DNA of 64,000 nt from Geosiphon pyriformis (Eukaryota > Glomeromycota > Glomeromycetes > Archaeosporales > Geosiphonaceae), in the NCBI GenBank assembly GCA_016748015.1, contig JAAOMT010000523.1, positions 1,182,493 to 1,246,492 on the forward strand, in the 5' to 3' direction. Below are positions 36,459 through 50,544 of the stretch, one piece after another (position 1 is the first letter of the stretch; each line of letters begins with the position of its first letter). Position numbers and translations under genes: made by a program. A model generated the notes under the pieces. The model was not told where the DNA came from. It searched no databases and saw only the letters and a program-made list of their open reading frames with translations.

Positions 36459-37940
36459 CCTTTCGAGAAGTAAAGAGAGGATTTATTAAGAGTAAAGTGG
36501 AAAGATTCTGAAGAGAGGTGCAAAATACAGTATAGCTAGAAATTAATTAAGGGAAAGGCAAAAAACTGTTGTAATTTTCTCTTAAAAACGTATAAAGGTT
36601 TGCTTAGACTGGATGCTACGATTAAATATGCGGAGAAAGGACGAAAAATATTATAGGCAAGAAAGAATTTAAAAGTGTGTTTAAAAGTGAGAGAAAAAGA
36701 ATAGTTTAAATAGTATTTATTATCGATAGACAGTGGAAGGTTGTGTTGCATAAGGAGATAATCGGAAATTAGTATAAAGCTACAAACCTAAAAAAAAAAA
36801 ATTGATTTATCTTCGTTTAGGAATGGGTGTGTAATACCGTGATAGACGTTTGATGATCATCCACATTGATATTCATTAATGCATAGCATAGACTTTTAAC
36901 TTGCGGTAGTGATGATACCAAGTTGTCACCTCGAACGAACCTTTGATCACTCAGGGCCAAATTATTTTTATTCAGCAGGAAAAATAACAAAAGGAAATCA
37001 GACCGGTCATTATCTTTGTTTGCAGTTGATTGCAAACGGCAAATATGAACAAATCTGAATTTCCCAACAAACAATAATGTTCCCTTGATTAAATAATTGC
37101 TGCGGTAAAAGAGATATAAATAAGGAAAATCCCGGCATGATACATGTCAAGTGTCAGAGATAGAAGTAAAATAGTGGATACAATATGAAGTTCCTGAAAA
37201 CCAATTCTTTATTGTTTTTAATTAAGCTAAATATGTACGTATTGAGAAAAATACCTTTTCGATAATTTGTGAATATTACTTCGTTTTCATAATGTACCTT
37301 TTCGAATTCCACGGATCATTAAAGATTTATTCCCAACTGCATAGATACTAGAAACTTCACAAAAAATACCCATGAGGTCTCTCCCCAAATTTGTGCGTTT
37401 GAAAGTTGCTGCTGTTCAGTTGTATTTGCAACTCCGATAAAATTGATAATGATATCATGTTTTTAAAACTTGATAGTTTATTTGATCTTGATAATAAATG
37501 CGAAACAAATTTGTTCTAATCAAGCTAAAATTATTACCCATAATTTGCTAAATTTATTATCTGTTGCTTTGTCAGATATTTTTCCTGTAAATGCTCACAC
37601 CAAATAATCTTTTGTAGATCATCGATCTGCAACTAGTTTTTTCGCCGCTATTTGATTTGCCTCAATGCTTTTTAATAATTTCCCGATCGCTTCACACTGT
37701 TTTAATTTTTGTTTATTTATTCCCTTCTTGGTACTAAGAAATCACGAAAATGATGATTGCAAATAATTTTACTCTGAAACAAAATGTTTCAAAATGTCTC
37801 ATTGCCCACCTGGGAAAAGGAGTTATCTTTATGACTTCTCTTTATCCCCAACAGCTATCAGATTTAATATAACAAATCCCATGATTCAAACAAAACAACA
37901 AATCGTAAACTATCTCGAGCCTTTATTGCTCTCATTATTT
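36459..37940. other. Intergenic region, no clear gene
   Basis: The minus ORFs at 36536-36751 and 36817-37074 are hydrophobic or mixed with no motif. The stretch is probably flank of the neighbouring genes. 37,300-37,940 contains short segments of balanced composition but no frame that can be followed. Confidence 0.4.
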
Positions 37941-39763
37941 CTAGTTCATTCGGTGAATTAAATCATTGATACGGTCCTCACGATCACCATAATCACCACC
38001 TTCAACGAAATGTCTAAACTTCCTTCGATTCCAGCCTCCATTTGGGTTGGAAAGCTTGAAAGGCCATAGGAAATTGTTGGCCTGTTTGAACTAAAGTGAC
38101 AAATGAATAAATTTGAATCCATTGAAGGTTTAAAACGTCAGTTTCGAAAATAACCATGAACATTATCGAAACTTACTTGTGGTCCCACAGTGAAAATTTC
38201 GTGTACCAAATCTTCAATACATATGATACCAAATTTGCCAAGAGCATTTTCGATGATGGAGTTGTCGGTTATAGGAATCCGTTGCTTATTGATTTTAGCG
38301 TGACCACGCTTGTAAATTAGTTCACGAACTGACCTAAGAAATAAAACCAATCACAGAGTTTCGAAAACCTAATTGAATACCAGAGGTTTTAGAGACGATA
38401 AATTGAAAAAATTATATTATCATACTTCAAGTTTGGTTCACCATAGGCCACATAAGGTGTTACTAATTGGAGCATTTGTTTGGTTGCTTTGGTCAAGCGA
38501 ATAAATACCCCGTTATTAATCTGAAGGAGGCGCAGTAATTGAAGAACTTTGCGTGGCTTTGGGGCAATTTTATTGATGCTAAAAATTAAAGATGAAGAAA
38601 TTAAACAAAGTAATTAGGATATTCCCAAATTAAAATTTTATCTCTATTCCTATTTACCCCTTAATACGAATGACAAAGGCCAATTTAGGCTGCGAAGGAA
38701 CAAAGTAATTCCCACCAGCTTTGGCTTGACGACGCAAACGAATTTCTTCTCGTTCCAAAGCACGGTATTCTTTCACATACTTTTCGGCACGTTTGAAAAT
38801 GACCCGACGGGTTTTTCGCGCAGCCTATTGATAAACGGCACGAAATAGGAAACAGAAGAAAGACATTATCAGAATGTACTTTTAAACACAATGTATAAAA
38901 AATTAAGGTTTTGTCTTTGACTGTTTCAGCCCCGAAAGATGGTATTTTTAAGAAATCAACATATGCCATGAAGGCTTTTGTTTTTTTGGGTTGGATCCCA
39001 TTATCATCATTGTTCAGTCAAGTGATTAGATTATGACTCATGCTTAGACTTTTACAAAATCAAAACAAGTAAAGTTGAAGTTTATCAAAACCTTTCGCTT
39101 CTCATTGAGAGCAGCAACCTTTTCCGAAGTTATCTTTTCCTGATTCTTCCTCTTTTTCAAAAGGGTTTCCGGAACAAGGATCTGTTCAGCGGTGGCTACA
39201 GTGCTGTAATTTTTCCAAGGAGAGAGGCGAGGAAAAAGGGTGGCATAGAGGAAAAAATACCAAACCCAAGAATCATATGCCCCAACCCAAAAACCATATC
39301 AAAATAAAAAGAGGAAAACGTAGGAAAGGATGATTAACGTCGGAATTATACGCATCCATTTAAAGTTTGCGCGATGTTTTTTTTTTTTGAGATCTATATT
39401 GTATATCCGACAAATTTTTTCATTGGAGTAATAGTCAATATCACAACCAACATGTCCCCAAATATCAATTTGGGACTAAAGAGCACCGATAAGCCGAGAG
39501 ACTATCGAGCAAACTTTTGTGATTTTCAGGAGAAAGAGCGTATGCGTAATATTTTTACTTGTGTTTATGCACTCTCTTAACTCCCATATCCTCAAAAGAA
39601 CTCCAACTATGAAAACAAGCGTGAAGTTCTTCGAGATGACTATGCGCGGCGCAAAGTGACCGTTTTCCCCTTTCGTGGAAAAATGAACCCTCCCCCAGAA
39701 GTAAAATAAGACATTTTGGATCTAATTATTGTCTAGCCTTGGTACTTACGTTTTAGTTGACAT
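37941..39763 (-). CDS. 60S ribosomal protein uL30 (L7, 247 aa)
   Basis: Six exons: 39750-39763, 39092-39203, 38658-38824, 38426-38578, 38177-38333 and 37941-38081, all GT-AG and in phase, 247 residues. The protein begins [20 protein letters not shown]. It then shows the eukaryotic N-terminal extension ([20 protein letters not shown]), the L30 core ([77 protein letters not shown]) and the C-terminus ([17 protein letters not shown] ... INDLIHRMN). Yeast L7 is 244 residues. The first exon is only 14 nt, followed by a 546 bp intron. It binds 28S rRNA in the 60S subunit. Confidence 0.97.
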
Positions 39764-41135
39764 CGTGGAAGGAAACAAGGGAATAAAAGAAGTGGCCTAG
39801 TTCCAGTTCCTAGCGAGAAGACAACGTGGGATAGCGAAATTTTTTTATTTTACACGAGAGTCTCGTGATTTGATCACATGATATTGATTAAACTTGGTTA
39901 TAAATTTTCTGCTGAAAATGATGAAATACACTAAATAAATATTTTTTAAAACAAAAAATTTATTTATTAAAAGATTTAATAACTCTTCCTGCCCTATGTC
40001 GTGAGTATTTGGAAAACCTCCTTAGTGACAACCTCTTGACCGTATCCTTGATATCGGAGGCAAGGTTATTTCGTATAATCTCAATGATAATTCGCTTGAC
40101 ATCGCTAGGAATCGTTGTCCACATTGTTGAATAATTTGTTATTGAGTCATCACCTTCTGCAATTTTTATGTATTTCTCTAATCTCTAAACAGTTCTATTT
40201 CAGGATTCACAGTTCTAGTCTCTTTACCTATAGATTTTTCTATTATTAAAACTTCATTTGTAGATTTCCTTCAATATTTTCTCAAATTCCCACAACTTTC
40301 ACAGTTATTCTTCAAGCATCAGAATCGCCATACACAGCATATATAACATCCTTCCTGCCAACCTTTACACTATTATGTCCAAATTTAAAATTGACATCCT
40401 CTATGCTGTCATCAACCTCTATATCCCAGGTAAAAGAATGTATTGTAACACAATGAAATAGAAACAAGATGAATTCGGTACATTTCATCAAATGGACTGC
40501 GCAGATGGAACTAGCGAATATACACATCAGCAAGACCCAAGAACTTATTTCAATAATTAAGTCCGTTAAATGAGCAATACAATTAGAGTTGCTGCGTACG
40601 ACAGGACCAAAGTCGTGCTTAAATTGATCGACTTTATCACATCAGATTATGACAGGATAGGAGGAGTACGAACTTACGGTACCGCAAATTGTGGGATACA
40701 TTGATGGTTGTCCTCTATGAGAACGTTAACATTTTGGCGAACTTAAATATTTTAACAATTAAAAATAATAAAAAAGATAAAATAAAATATATTAAGTTTA
40801 AATCTTAAATTATTTATTAATAAGAATTTTATGTTAAATCAATCAATAAATCATAAAAAACATTCAAATAATAATTACTGTAATATTTTAATTAATTATG
40901 AATTTTCAAAAAATATTTCCAATAAATTAATTTAATGATTTATAAGTTTACAATATTTATCAATTATTTTTAATTTGATCAAAGAACAAATCGAAAAGAT
41001 TGTCGTCAAATGATACAAGAAAAGCAAAAAGTGCAAAATCAACAAATATTAGATGGCTTACTATTTGGTTAACCTCGAATTCGTTAACTCCTTAACTAAA
41101 AAGACAGTTTATCCTTTCAAAAGTTGAAAGTTCAA
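39764..41135. other. Intergenic region with unassigned fragments
   Basis: 39,960-40,730 has balanced composition and short open frames on the minus strand (a 73-codon ORF at 40312-40533 ending YAVYGDSDA), which may be a decayed gene or repeat; I cannot assign it. 40,730-41,000 is AT-rich. 41,000-41,135 is the 3' flank of the next gene. Confidence 0.35.
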
Positions 41136-41369
41136 TCAAATTTCCTTGGACTTCCTTATGGAATGAGCTTCGCGATGAGTGGTACGATGAGTGGTGCGAT
41201 CACGATCTCGGTGCCTACTATCCCTGTCTTTCTCTTTGGGGCGCTCACGCTCCGAGTCACGATCGCCATCTGCTTCCTTTTCTGGACGGTGATGCTCACG
41301 TTCAGATGATTCACCTTTTGTTCGTTCACCAACAATCTAATATGTATAGTGGGTTTAATAAGCATAAGC

Positions 41370-41402
<33 letters not shown>

Positions 41403-41547
41403 CCCGAGTATGATTAAATTTTGGCAAAACCTAGATTTATCAATAAAAATAATATTTGATTAATTAACAGTTTGTATTAGAGATTATTTATTAACGAAAG
41501 TAGCTCACATCACGCAGATAATCCAGATGACGAGTATGGAGAGTGGG
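41136..41547 (-). CDS. 3' exons of a gene with an Arg/Asp/Glu-rich tail
   Basis: Two exons can be read: 41509-41547 (PTLHTRHLDYLRD) and 41136-41336 (IVGERTKGESSEREHHRP, then a charged repeat rich in Asp-Arg, Glu-Arg and His-Arg pairs, ending SIRKSKEI). The intron between them is GTGAGC...TTAG with a TAA microsatellite inside. RD/RE-rich tails are typical of splicing-associated proteins, but no folded domain is visible here. I could not place the upstream exons with confidence; they should lie at 41,550-41,760. Confidence 0.45.
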
Positions 41548-41767
41548 CTGTTAATGTGAATAACATTTTTTAGTAATATATTTTGAAAACCATAGGCGGA
41601 TCTAAAGTTAAATCTGTGATTCTCAATAGAATAACGGATGAATATACCCAGGTCTTGATTCGAAAGGTTTGAAAACAAGCAAGAAAATAAGCGGGGTAGA
41701 ATAAAACTTTTTGGCAGCAAAATTATCCAAATGACCTTCATTTTATCGTCCGAACCTCAAAAGTTTA

Positions 41768-42952
41768 TCACTTCATTCCCTTTTGATGCTCCAAAATCTT
41801 GTTCTCTTTGTCCCAAAAAAGAATCACGAATCCCAATTCGGGAAAGCACCAGACTACCTTAATCTCATTCAAAAATTTGATCGATAACCAAATTTGATGA
41901 CTTTTCTTTTCCCAAAAATCTACAAGATCCCCAATTAAATACAGAAATATCGGAAAAATACCCACATTACCGCTATTCGTTTGAAGTCTACGATCATGAT
42001 AATCACCATATATAATTGTGTTATTGGGTATAACTTCATCAGTCCTTGTCGAACAAACAGCACCAACAACGCAATTATCCCCCAATGAAGTTGTGCCTAA
42101 AATCCGTGCTATTTACAGTTTGAGGTGGGAGAATTTGAAATTTTGCGATTAAGAGACAGCTTTGACCAATATCAAATAACCCAATTATACATATCTAACA
42201 TACCTTTTGCCTCTATTATGTTTTTGTTGCCAATTCTGGATCCTTCGATATCTGGTCGCGGATAAATTAAAAACGTTGATGTAATTAAATTTCAGCCGAT
42301 CATCCTCCATAAAATTTTACTGAGAATAACCTGAAAAAAGATAAATTATATTTACAAGATCCAACTTCAAATACATTCTCATCGCCTATAATTAAGGAAG
42401 TTGGTTGTCTATTTAGGCCAAAAGGAATTGAAACTTTATTAATAATCAATAAAGAAGGTATCGATTAAATTTTCCCTGAATCCTAAAATATTATGGTGAA
42501 GTAGGCGTACTTATTCACTATCGTTACTTTCTCTTCGATGATGTTGTTCTGCCCAATAATTATAGGACCTTGCTCGGCCCGGATGTTGCATTGGGGATGC
42601 AGTACGGTACCTAAAAGAGAACAAATTACACTTTTAATGATTAAATTTGAGAAATCAAATAAATTTTGATGGGATTACCTTGTCCTGTTTGCAAATTTTA
42701 TTTTGTGATCAATAGAGGAGAATGATTTCAACATTTAGTACTAATATTATATTCAAGTCTCATTGCAGTTATTACCTATATTAATTTCTCCATCTAACAC
42801 CGTGTCCTGACAAACTACGGCTCGTTTTGCAATAATGACACTCTCTTTGTTTCTAAAGATTAAAAATTGAGAAAATCTTGTAAGTTAATGAAATTCCTCT
42901 TAATGTTAGAGAACCTCATACAGCCACAAAAAATGTTAATTTACCTGGGCAT
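41768..42952 (-). CDS. Dynactin subunit 6 (p27), left-handed beta-helix protein
   Basis: Exons: 42945-42952 (8 nt, ATGCCCAG), 42776-42852, 42511-42610, 42356-42408, 42204-42251, then an exon from about 42107 downward. The chain reads MPRNKESVIIAKRAVVCQD, GTVLHPQCNIRAEQGPIIIG, QNNIIEEKVTIVNK, LIIGDENVFEVGSYIEGS, RIGNKNIIEAKG and GDNCVVGAVCSTRTDEVIP. These are the hexapeptide turns of the beta-helix, closely following animal DCTN6. The p25/p27 pair sits in the pointed-end complex of dynactin and helps link dynein to cargo. The last part (after NNTIIYGDYHDRRLQTNSG, about 41,940 down to a TGA at 41768) probably has another intron; the C-terminus is not settled. Fungal p27 is about 170-200 residues. 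Confidence 0.88.
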
Positions 42953-43085
42953 ATTTGAATTATAAGAATCGCATATTTACCTGCTGATGATATAACATTA
43001 ATTTGTGTAACAAGTGCCCCGACTAAAAGAATCGTGATTAGAACAAATTAGAAAAATGTAGTAAGAGAATCTCTCAATCAGCCCT

Positions 43086-44068
43086 ATGGACTCTATTAAA
43101 GAATTCATTGCTGCTAAAGATTATGCAAGCCTTGTATCCTTTTGTGAAGACCTGGAGTTCAATGTATGGCCGTAGGTTAGAGCCACTGCTTTTAGAGAAC
43201 TACTAACCTTTTTTTGTTTCTCCAGTTGGCCCTTACTCCTAACAACAACATTCCACTTGAAGATCTTTATAGTCCTTATATTGCAGGTTTTCTAGTGCAA
43301 AATGAACTGTAAGCGACTTCTTTCTGTCTTTTACTATCTTCCAGAATAGACAAGGATCTCGAGCATAAACCTTTATTTTCAAATAGTCCGGCAGCTCGAT
43401 TTCTTTGGAAACGAATACCAGAACGCGTCAAATCTTCATCCGAAGAGCTTAAAGCTGTTTGGAGTGTCGGGACGGCTTTGTGGAAAAGAGACTTTGCAAA
43501 TGTATATGGACTTATTGAAACAAGACAATGGAAACCATTAATTGCTCCTTTGATGACTAGTTTGGCAGGTTGATTTTAGGGAATTATTGTTCAATTCTTG
43601 AAATTATGTTCATTTCAATTATTTATATTTCGCGCACTTGTCATCTCTCGATAATGCCTTTTTTATTTCAGAGATCTTGAGAGAACGGATGCTTAATCTT
43701 TTGACGGAAGCATATTCATCAATTGGCACTGATGAGGTCTCTAGGTACCTCGGTTTGCCACATGATCGATTATTGCCAAGTAAGCTAATTTTGACAGAAA
43801 TAATTTGATTTCGACTCTATTTTTACAAAATTCTTGCCTTCAGTTCTGGTCGAAATTGGTTGGATACATGATGTTTCGACGGATACTCTTCACCCAAACA
43901 AAATTGGCATGTTTTCAAAAAAGATTGCTTCCATCCAGCAAAGGACATTTCGAGAGTTTCGAATTAACATTTCTTTTAATTTATTCAGTTTCTGAAGTCG
44001 AACAGAGCATATCCCTGACGAATTTATCTCAACTTACCGATTTGGTAATCGAGTTAGAAAAGTCTTAA
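43086..44068 (+). CDS. COP9 signalosome subunit 8 (CSN8)
   Basis: Exons: 43086-43163, 43226-43308, 43345-43568, 43672-43779 and 43844 onward to a TAA at 44066-44068, in phase through the fifth exon. MDSIKEFIAAKDYASLVSFC starts a helical repeat region. The diagnostic PCI/CSN8_PSD8_EIF3K core follows: AARFLWKRIPERVKSSSEEL, AVWSVGTALWKRDFANVYGL, TEAYSSIGTDEVSRYLGLP and LVEIGWIHDVSTDTLHP. The ending VSEVEQSISLTNLSQLTDLV matches the CSN8 C-terminal helix, but the splice joining it (acceptor near 43988) is not resolved. The 36 bp intron at 43309-43344 is very short, although the frame needs it. CSN8 is part of the complex that removes Nedd8 from cullins. Confidence 0.88.
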
Positions 44069-44299
44069 CTCTACGATGTCAATTGCTCTTTTTTCTATTG
44101 GCTATCAAATGCTGTGCCTCTGTCGATTTGGAACATGTTGTAATTCAAACTTATTGTATCAATACAATAAGATTAATAGTTTAGGATTATTGGTCCTTTC
44201 TAGGATATTATCAATCTGAGATTTGCATAATCAACATGAAGCCTCAGACTAATAGGATATTTTAAATGCATATCATGTTATTTATCTGAAACATGCTAA

Positions 44300-44985
44300 T
44301 TCAGCGTCTTGCTCTTAAAAAACTCAAAATGTCGCAACATCCATGTATGAATTTTCGTCAAACATTGAAATATGTCACATTTGTGATCCATATACCTGAC
44401 CTAACGGACGAGATGGTTAAGGTTGATTTTCAGAATGAGAAGGTGAACATGAGAGTAGAGACACATTGATAGATTTTATAAAAGGAGACTTTCGAATAAA
44501 AACTCTTTCCACAAAAGACATCGATAAAAATCACCAAGACCAACAGTTGTGCATCATACATATCAATCACACATTCACAAATCTCACCCAACGCAAGTCG
44601 ATATTCAATTTCGTCCGCCAATCTAGTAATTATACTAAGAAAACAAGAATCCGCTATGGAATGGCAGAAACTTTCGGCCAGGTTTCAAAGCGATGAAGAT
44701 AACAGTGATCAAGCAACAAATCAAGAACGATGGTTTTTGACAAGAGAAAATGTTGAGAAGTGTAATGATTTGGTTCAAGAGGGATCAAGATGGGCAAGTG
44801 TTTATTGAGACTTTTTTGATTTGATATCAGAAACTAAATTGGATTTTGAAATTTCAAAGAGCCAGACAGTTAATTCCCCCAAGATCACATCAATGCGTGC
44901 GTTTCATGACCAAGATGGAATTTTGGTGAAGATTGATATCAAGAGACCACCCATTTCAGATTCTTCAATCGGCTAAAACGGAATA
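44300..44985 (+). pseudogene. Possible broken CS-domain (NudC/p23-like) gene
   Basis: Plus-strand frames give a start KMSQHPCMNFRQTLKYVTF followed by VIHIPDLTDEMVKVDFQNEK (44,330-44,460), which looks like the first strands of a CS fold. After stops comes MEWQKLSARFQSDEDNSDQ (from 44,657) and SETKLDFEISKSQTVNSP with a single in-frame TGA at about 44,807, ending SISDSSIG-type sequence near 44,975. CS proteins typically have a Trp-x-x-Leu after the last strand, as here. The middle part (44,466-44,640) is open in another frame. I could not join the pieces by introns of normal length, so I call it broken. Low certainty. Confidence 0.3.
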
Positions 44986-45836
44986 GTGTTTAGCCACAAA
45001 TAATTATGAGCTTTTATCTGCCCAGGATTACCTTTAGCCTTTATTAACTAATGATCAGGTTTTGAATTTCTGTTCTTTTTTGCTCTTTTGTTTGTTCATA
45101 TATTTCAAATCTGTTTTTTTAATGAGTACCATGTATCTATTTATTATAAAACAAAAATAACAGTCAAGTAAAATTAATCAAGTGCATTCTTTTTAATTTT
45201 ACGCAAGTTTTTATAGTATTAAATAAAAATTGAAATTAATTTAAATAATTAAAATTTTGTTTTTAACCTTTATTTTATTTAATAAAAACATTATACAATA
45301 GAAATATATTTTATTATGTTTAATTATGAACCAATAACAAAATATTAAAAATATAATTATTAATTTAATTTAATAATAAAAAATTACAAAAATTAACTTT
45401 AATTATGAATATTTTTGCAAATATTTATTTAACTTTATACAATATTATATCTAAAACTCTTATTTTTATTAATTAATAATGTGTAATTAAAATTAACAAA
45501 AGCTAATCTTTTTTTGTTAAATAACCAAAAAAAAATCTGAATTAATTTAATATTATAATCAATGTAAAATAAACCAGATTTTTTATTTTATAAATGTAAT
45601 TTTATTAAAATTTACGAATTATAAAAATAAAATAATAATAATAATGATAATAATAAATAGATTTTATTTTAAAATTAATAGTTGTATGTATGTTGTTGAT
45701 TATTTTTTAACAATTTTATTTGGATAACTAATAAATATGAATTTTAATCTAACAATAATTTTAAATCAGTTAAATATTTTATTAAAGATAATAAGTACTT
45801 AGATCAAATACATAAAATTTCCCAAGTAAACTATTA
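44986..45836. other. AT-rich intergenic stretch
   Basis: No coding signal. A short TAA-rich run lies near 45,630-45,655. Confidence 0.5.
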
Positions 45837-47549
45837 TCATAAACCTTTATTATAGTACACTTTATTGATAATCTCCCCTTTTTCGTCGCGTAAATTCCAA
45901 AAATGTAATTCCAGGTTTTGTGGATCAGTTTCGACACGTTGTGGGAATGCAGCGATTGCCAAAGGAAGTGCGGTGGTTAATGAGAGCGTTATTAATCCTG
46001 AAATTTTTATGATCAAAGATTCATAAAGAAAAAGGGAAATTATTCGAATGGCTTTTGAAATCTCAATTGCGACTAAGCAATACTCACCAAAGTTAATGGG
46101 TAAGGCGAGTCGTGGGCTTTGTTTTAGGAAAGAAGTTTTTTCGAGTTGTGAGAGTATTAATGGTGGAATGGTGAGCACCGGTAGATTAGTAAGGATACGA
46201 GAGATTGCAACCTGTTAGGTATAATTTGAGAGAGAATGGACAATGGTTAAATCAATATATTCAAATTAAAGAAAAAATATAAAGGTTTATAATTCAAACC
46301 TGTTTTACTGCCGATGCGCCGGCTTTTTTTGATTTTCCCAACACATTTCCATCAATGTCATATACATCGATGCCGTCTCTGCTCAAAAACCAAGTAAAAT
46401 ATATCAGTAAAATTTTCTGGCGAATTTTTATTTCCAATCATAGAATGTACCGGATTTCTTTGAGGCGCATCAAATAAACATTTACAGTTCCAGCACTGGC
46501 CACTGCCACAAAAGGTACGAATCGAGCCAATAACTGGCGAGTTGCCGGTCTTAAGGATCTTAGTCGTGGAACAGCCTGGGTTAGTCCAACTGCAAGACCA
46601 CATGAAATTGTCACGGCAGATGCATATGCGACTTTGATATAAAAAAACAAATCCATTTTGAGCATGGATTGATTTTCCAAAAGTATGAATTCCACAATTA
46701 TCTTTGGACCCAAGAATTAATTTACCAGCAGTTTCGATATAATTCATCTTGATCGTCTTGTTTGCATTAGAGTAATTGAACGCAACATTAACGCTTTGAT
46801 TAGCCCATTGCCAAAATATGATACTTTTGATCTAGTATAAAAAAAATCTGAAGTAAGCGTCAGTTTAAACTTTCAAAACAAAACTTTCTTTATGAATTGA
46901 TTGGTCTAAAGAATTATTTCATGTCATCAAAAATTTACCTACACTTGGATGGGGCATCAGCATTCCGGCGACAATCACAAGATTTGTAGGTACAAAACAA
47001 GACATTCGGAATGGTAGGAAGACCGGTTCACCGGTGTCTGGGTGAATAGTCGATTCGATGACTATCAATCAAGGTTAATGAGCATCAAAGGGAAAAACTG
47101 ATTCCTCAGATTAAAATTTCTGTGGTAATACGAAAGCATGTTTCAAAGCATACTTTTCTTTGCTTTCCATAATTTATCAGGTTCCACGGAATCGAGCTTA
47201 TTTGTATTATAATTGTTTATTAAGATTTTCGCTTCGTTGAGAGATTTTCTCGTGGCGAACAAAGTTCTATTAATCCCGACAAAAAGTCCAAAGTCGAAAA
47301 ATATTTGGGATACGATTGCAAAAGTTGATATTAACAATTTTTTCAATTACCTTGGATCCGTGATGCCAATAAAATGCTTAACACGTCCCAAATAAGTAGA
47401 TTGATCATATCGTGGTTTTGCTTTAATTCATTGAATCAACCTTGGTAATAGCGATTTTTTACAAATCATATACTTTCCAAATTACAAGAAAACAACATAC
47501 ATAAATCGATTTTTTGAATCGATCCTATTTCGTTAAAATTTGCAGTCAT
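45837..47549 (-). CDS. Sideroflexin, mitochondrial amino-acid carrier (333 aa)
   Basis: Nine exons: 47501-47549, 47351-47420, 47154-47266, 46943-47061, 46726-46831, 46451-46631, 46300-46378, 46088-46211 and 45837-45997, all GT-AG, in phase, 333 residues (yeast Fsf1 is 327). It starts MTANFNEIGSIQKIDLSKPR and shows the family signatures KPRYDQSTYLGRVKHFIGIT, STIHPDTGEPVFLPFRMSCF, IIFWQWANQSVNVAFNYSNA, YASAVTISCGLAVG, NVYLMRLKEIRDGIDVYD, GNVLGKSKKAGASAVKQVAI and the C-terminal NKVYYNKGL. Four to five hydrophobic helices span the inner membrane. Sideroflexins move serine and related amino acids into mitochondria for one-carbon metabolism; the substrate in this fungus is inferred from the family. 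Confidence 0.96.
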
Positions 47550-48206
47550 TTATCACTTGATAAAAGAGCTTCCGTCTGATTGATCCAGATTTCTTGGAAC
47601 CAAAAATTAATTTGTTTCTGCAGCAACCTCAGCCTCAGTAAATTAGTTGTTTACAGTTCATGTGACTTGGGTTAAAATAACTGTTATTGTCATTATAAAC
47701 CAATAAATTTATTTATATGTGTTTAAAATGAATTAAGTATAAGATTTTACAATTTTATTTCTGGGAAATAAATTTTGAGTTGTTACTCAACAGCAAATTG
47801 TTCAGTTCCTGTGTCACGCAAATGGTTGAAGAATTTCGAATTTGTGTTACTCATTTTGACCCATATATTGTTTAACTGCTTTGTTTACCAATTTATTTTT
47901 TCGCGCCAAAAATATACATTATTTAGCCGAGCTATTTTTTCACGTCTTTCCAAAGCAATTCCCTAGGAAAGATTTTCAAAGTGCAAACTCATTAGGCATC
48001 CCCTATTTTCCTACTTATAAGTTGCATTGAGAGAAAAGTTGGATTGGGCCAGTCGCGAAAGCATTAAATTAATGTATTACTGACATGTCAGTCTGGCTGC
48101 ACAGAATCATGCAAGTTAAGACGGGTTGGTTATTATTGGTTTGTGGTTCCCCATGCAACAAATTTTTGCTGATTGATTACCCCCAAAGATGAGGCTGGAC
48201 GCCCAC

Positions 48207-48213
48207 TATATAA
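48207..48213 (+). promoter_or_regulatory. TATA-like box of alpha-tubulin
   Basis: TATATAAG in a GC-richer context (GCCCAC upstream), 185 bases before the start codon. A transcription start some 30 bases downstream would leave a CT- and TAC-rich leader of about 150 bases. This fits a strongly expressed housekeeping gene. Confidence 0.5.
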
Positions 48214-48337
48214 GAACATCATTTTCAGAATTATGAGAGGTAAGGTTCTTCAGCTTACTTTCCCTAACTTAAGTAAGCATAACCAACCCCCAAAGCTACT
48301 ATCAAAATTCGCTTCCTCTTCTTTATCATTTACATTA

Positions 48338-48364
48338 TACTACTACTACTACTACTACTACTAC
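48338..48364 (+). repeat. (TAC)9 microsatellite in the alpha-tubulin leader
   Basis: Nine perfect TAC units lie 34 bases before the alpha-tubulin start codon. Length variation here would be expected between isolates. Confidence 0.9.
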
Positions 48365-48385
48365 ATCATACAACCTAAATATTAA

Positions 48386-49948
<1,563 letters not shown>

Positions 49949-50544
49949 GTTCGAGAAGAAAATTGCAAATTAGTTTCATATTGGAATTTGTTTTTAAGCC
50001 ATTTTATGTGATTTCTTTTATTTTTTCCAAGAATCAAATTTCCATTTATAAAAGACCTTATTTGTTAATTTTCTTTGGGTATGGTATTTACTAGGTTTCT
50101 CTAGCTAACATCAACAATGAATGAGTAAAATATGGCATCATTTGATTTTCAAATTGAATTTTTTTTTCGACTTTGAGTCTAGCAAACTAACAGATGTTCA
50201 AACTTTAAATTTGCAAATTTGTTTTTGCTACTCTAGTCACATTGCATTTTTCTTTCAAAAATTGCAACGTGAGACAACTTTTACTCAACTTCAATAAGGC
50301 TTTATGGTAATAAAGTTAATGAGTATGACCATGACAATGTTTTGATGATTGATAATTTTTTTTAGGCAGCTATTACTAACAGATTTATAGATTGGATTCA
50401 GAGTTTATCGATTTCTATGTGATAATTTGAGAAAGGTGGAGTCTCTAAAATTGGATTCTACCTCGATTTATTCATTATTTCTAATTATCATAGGTGATCA
50501 TGCTGAAGACATGAGGATACAGGAATTTAATAATTTATTCGAAA
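49949..50544. other. Intergenic region between convergent alpha-tubulin and Rpn7
   Basis: Shared 3' flank of two convergent genes. T-rich and A-rich patches suit polyadenylation signals on both strands, but no single site stands out. Confidence 0.5.

Noticed and set aside
38685-38969. 94-codon minus ORF starting [15 protein letters not shown]
   Set aside because: It overlaps uL30 exon 3 in another frame and its adjoining intron; the uL30 frame explains the sequence.
40312-40533. 73-codon minus ORF ending YAVYGDSDA
   Set aside because: Mixed composition but no family recognised and no splice context; could be a relic. Not listed as a gene.
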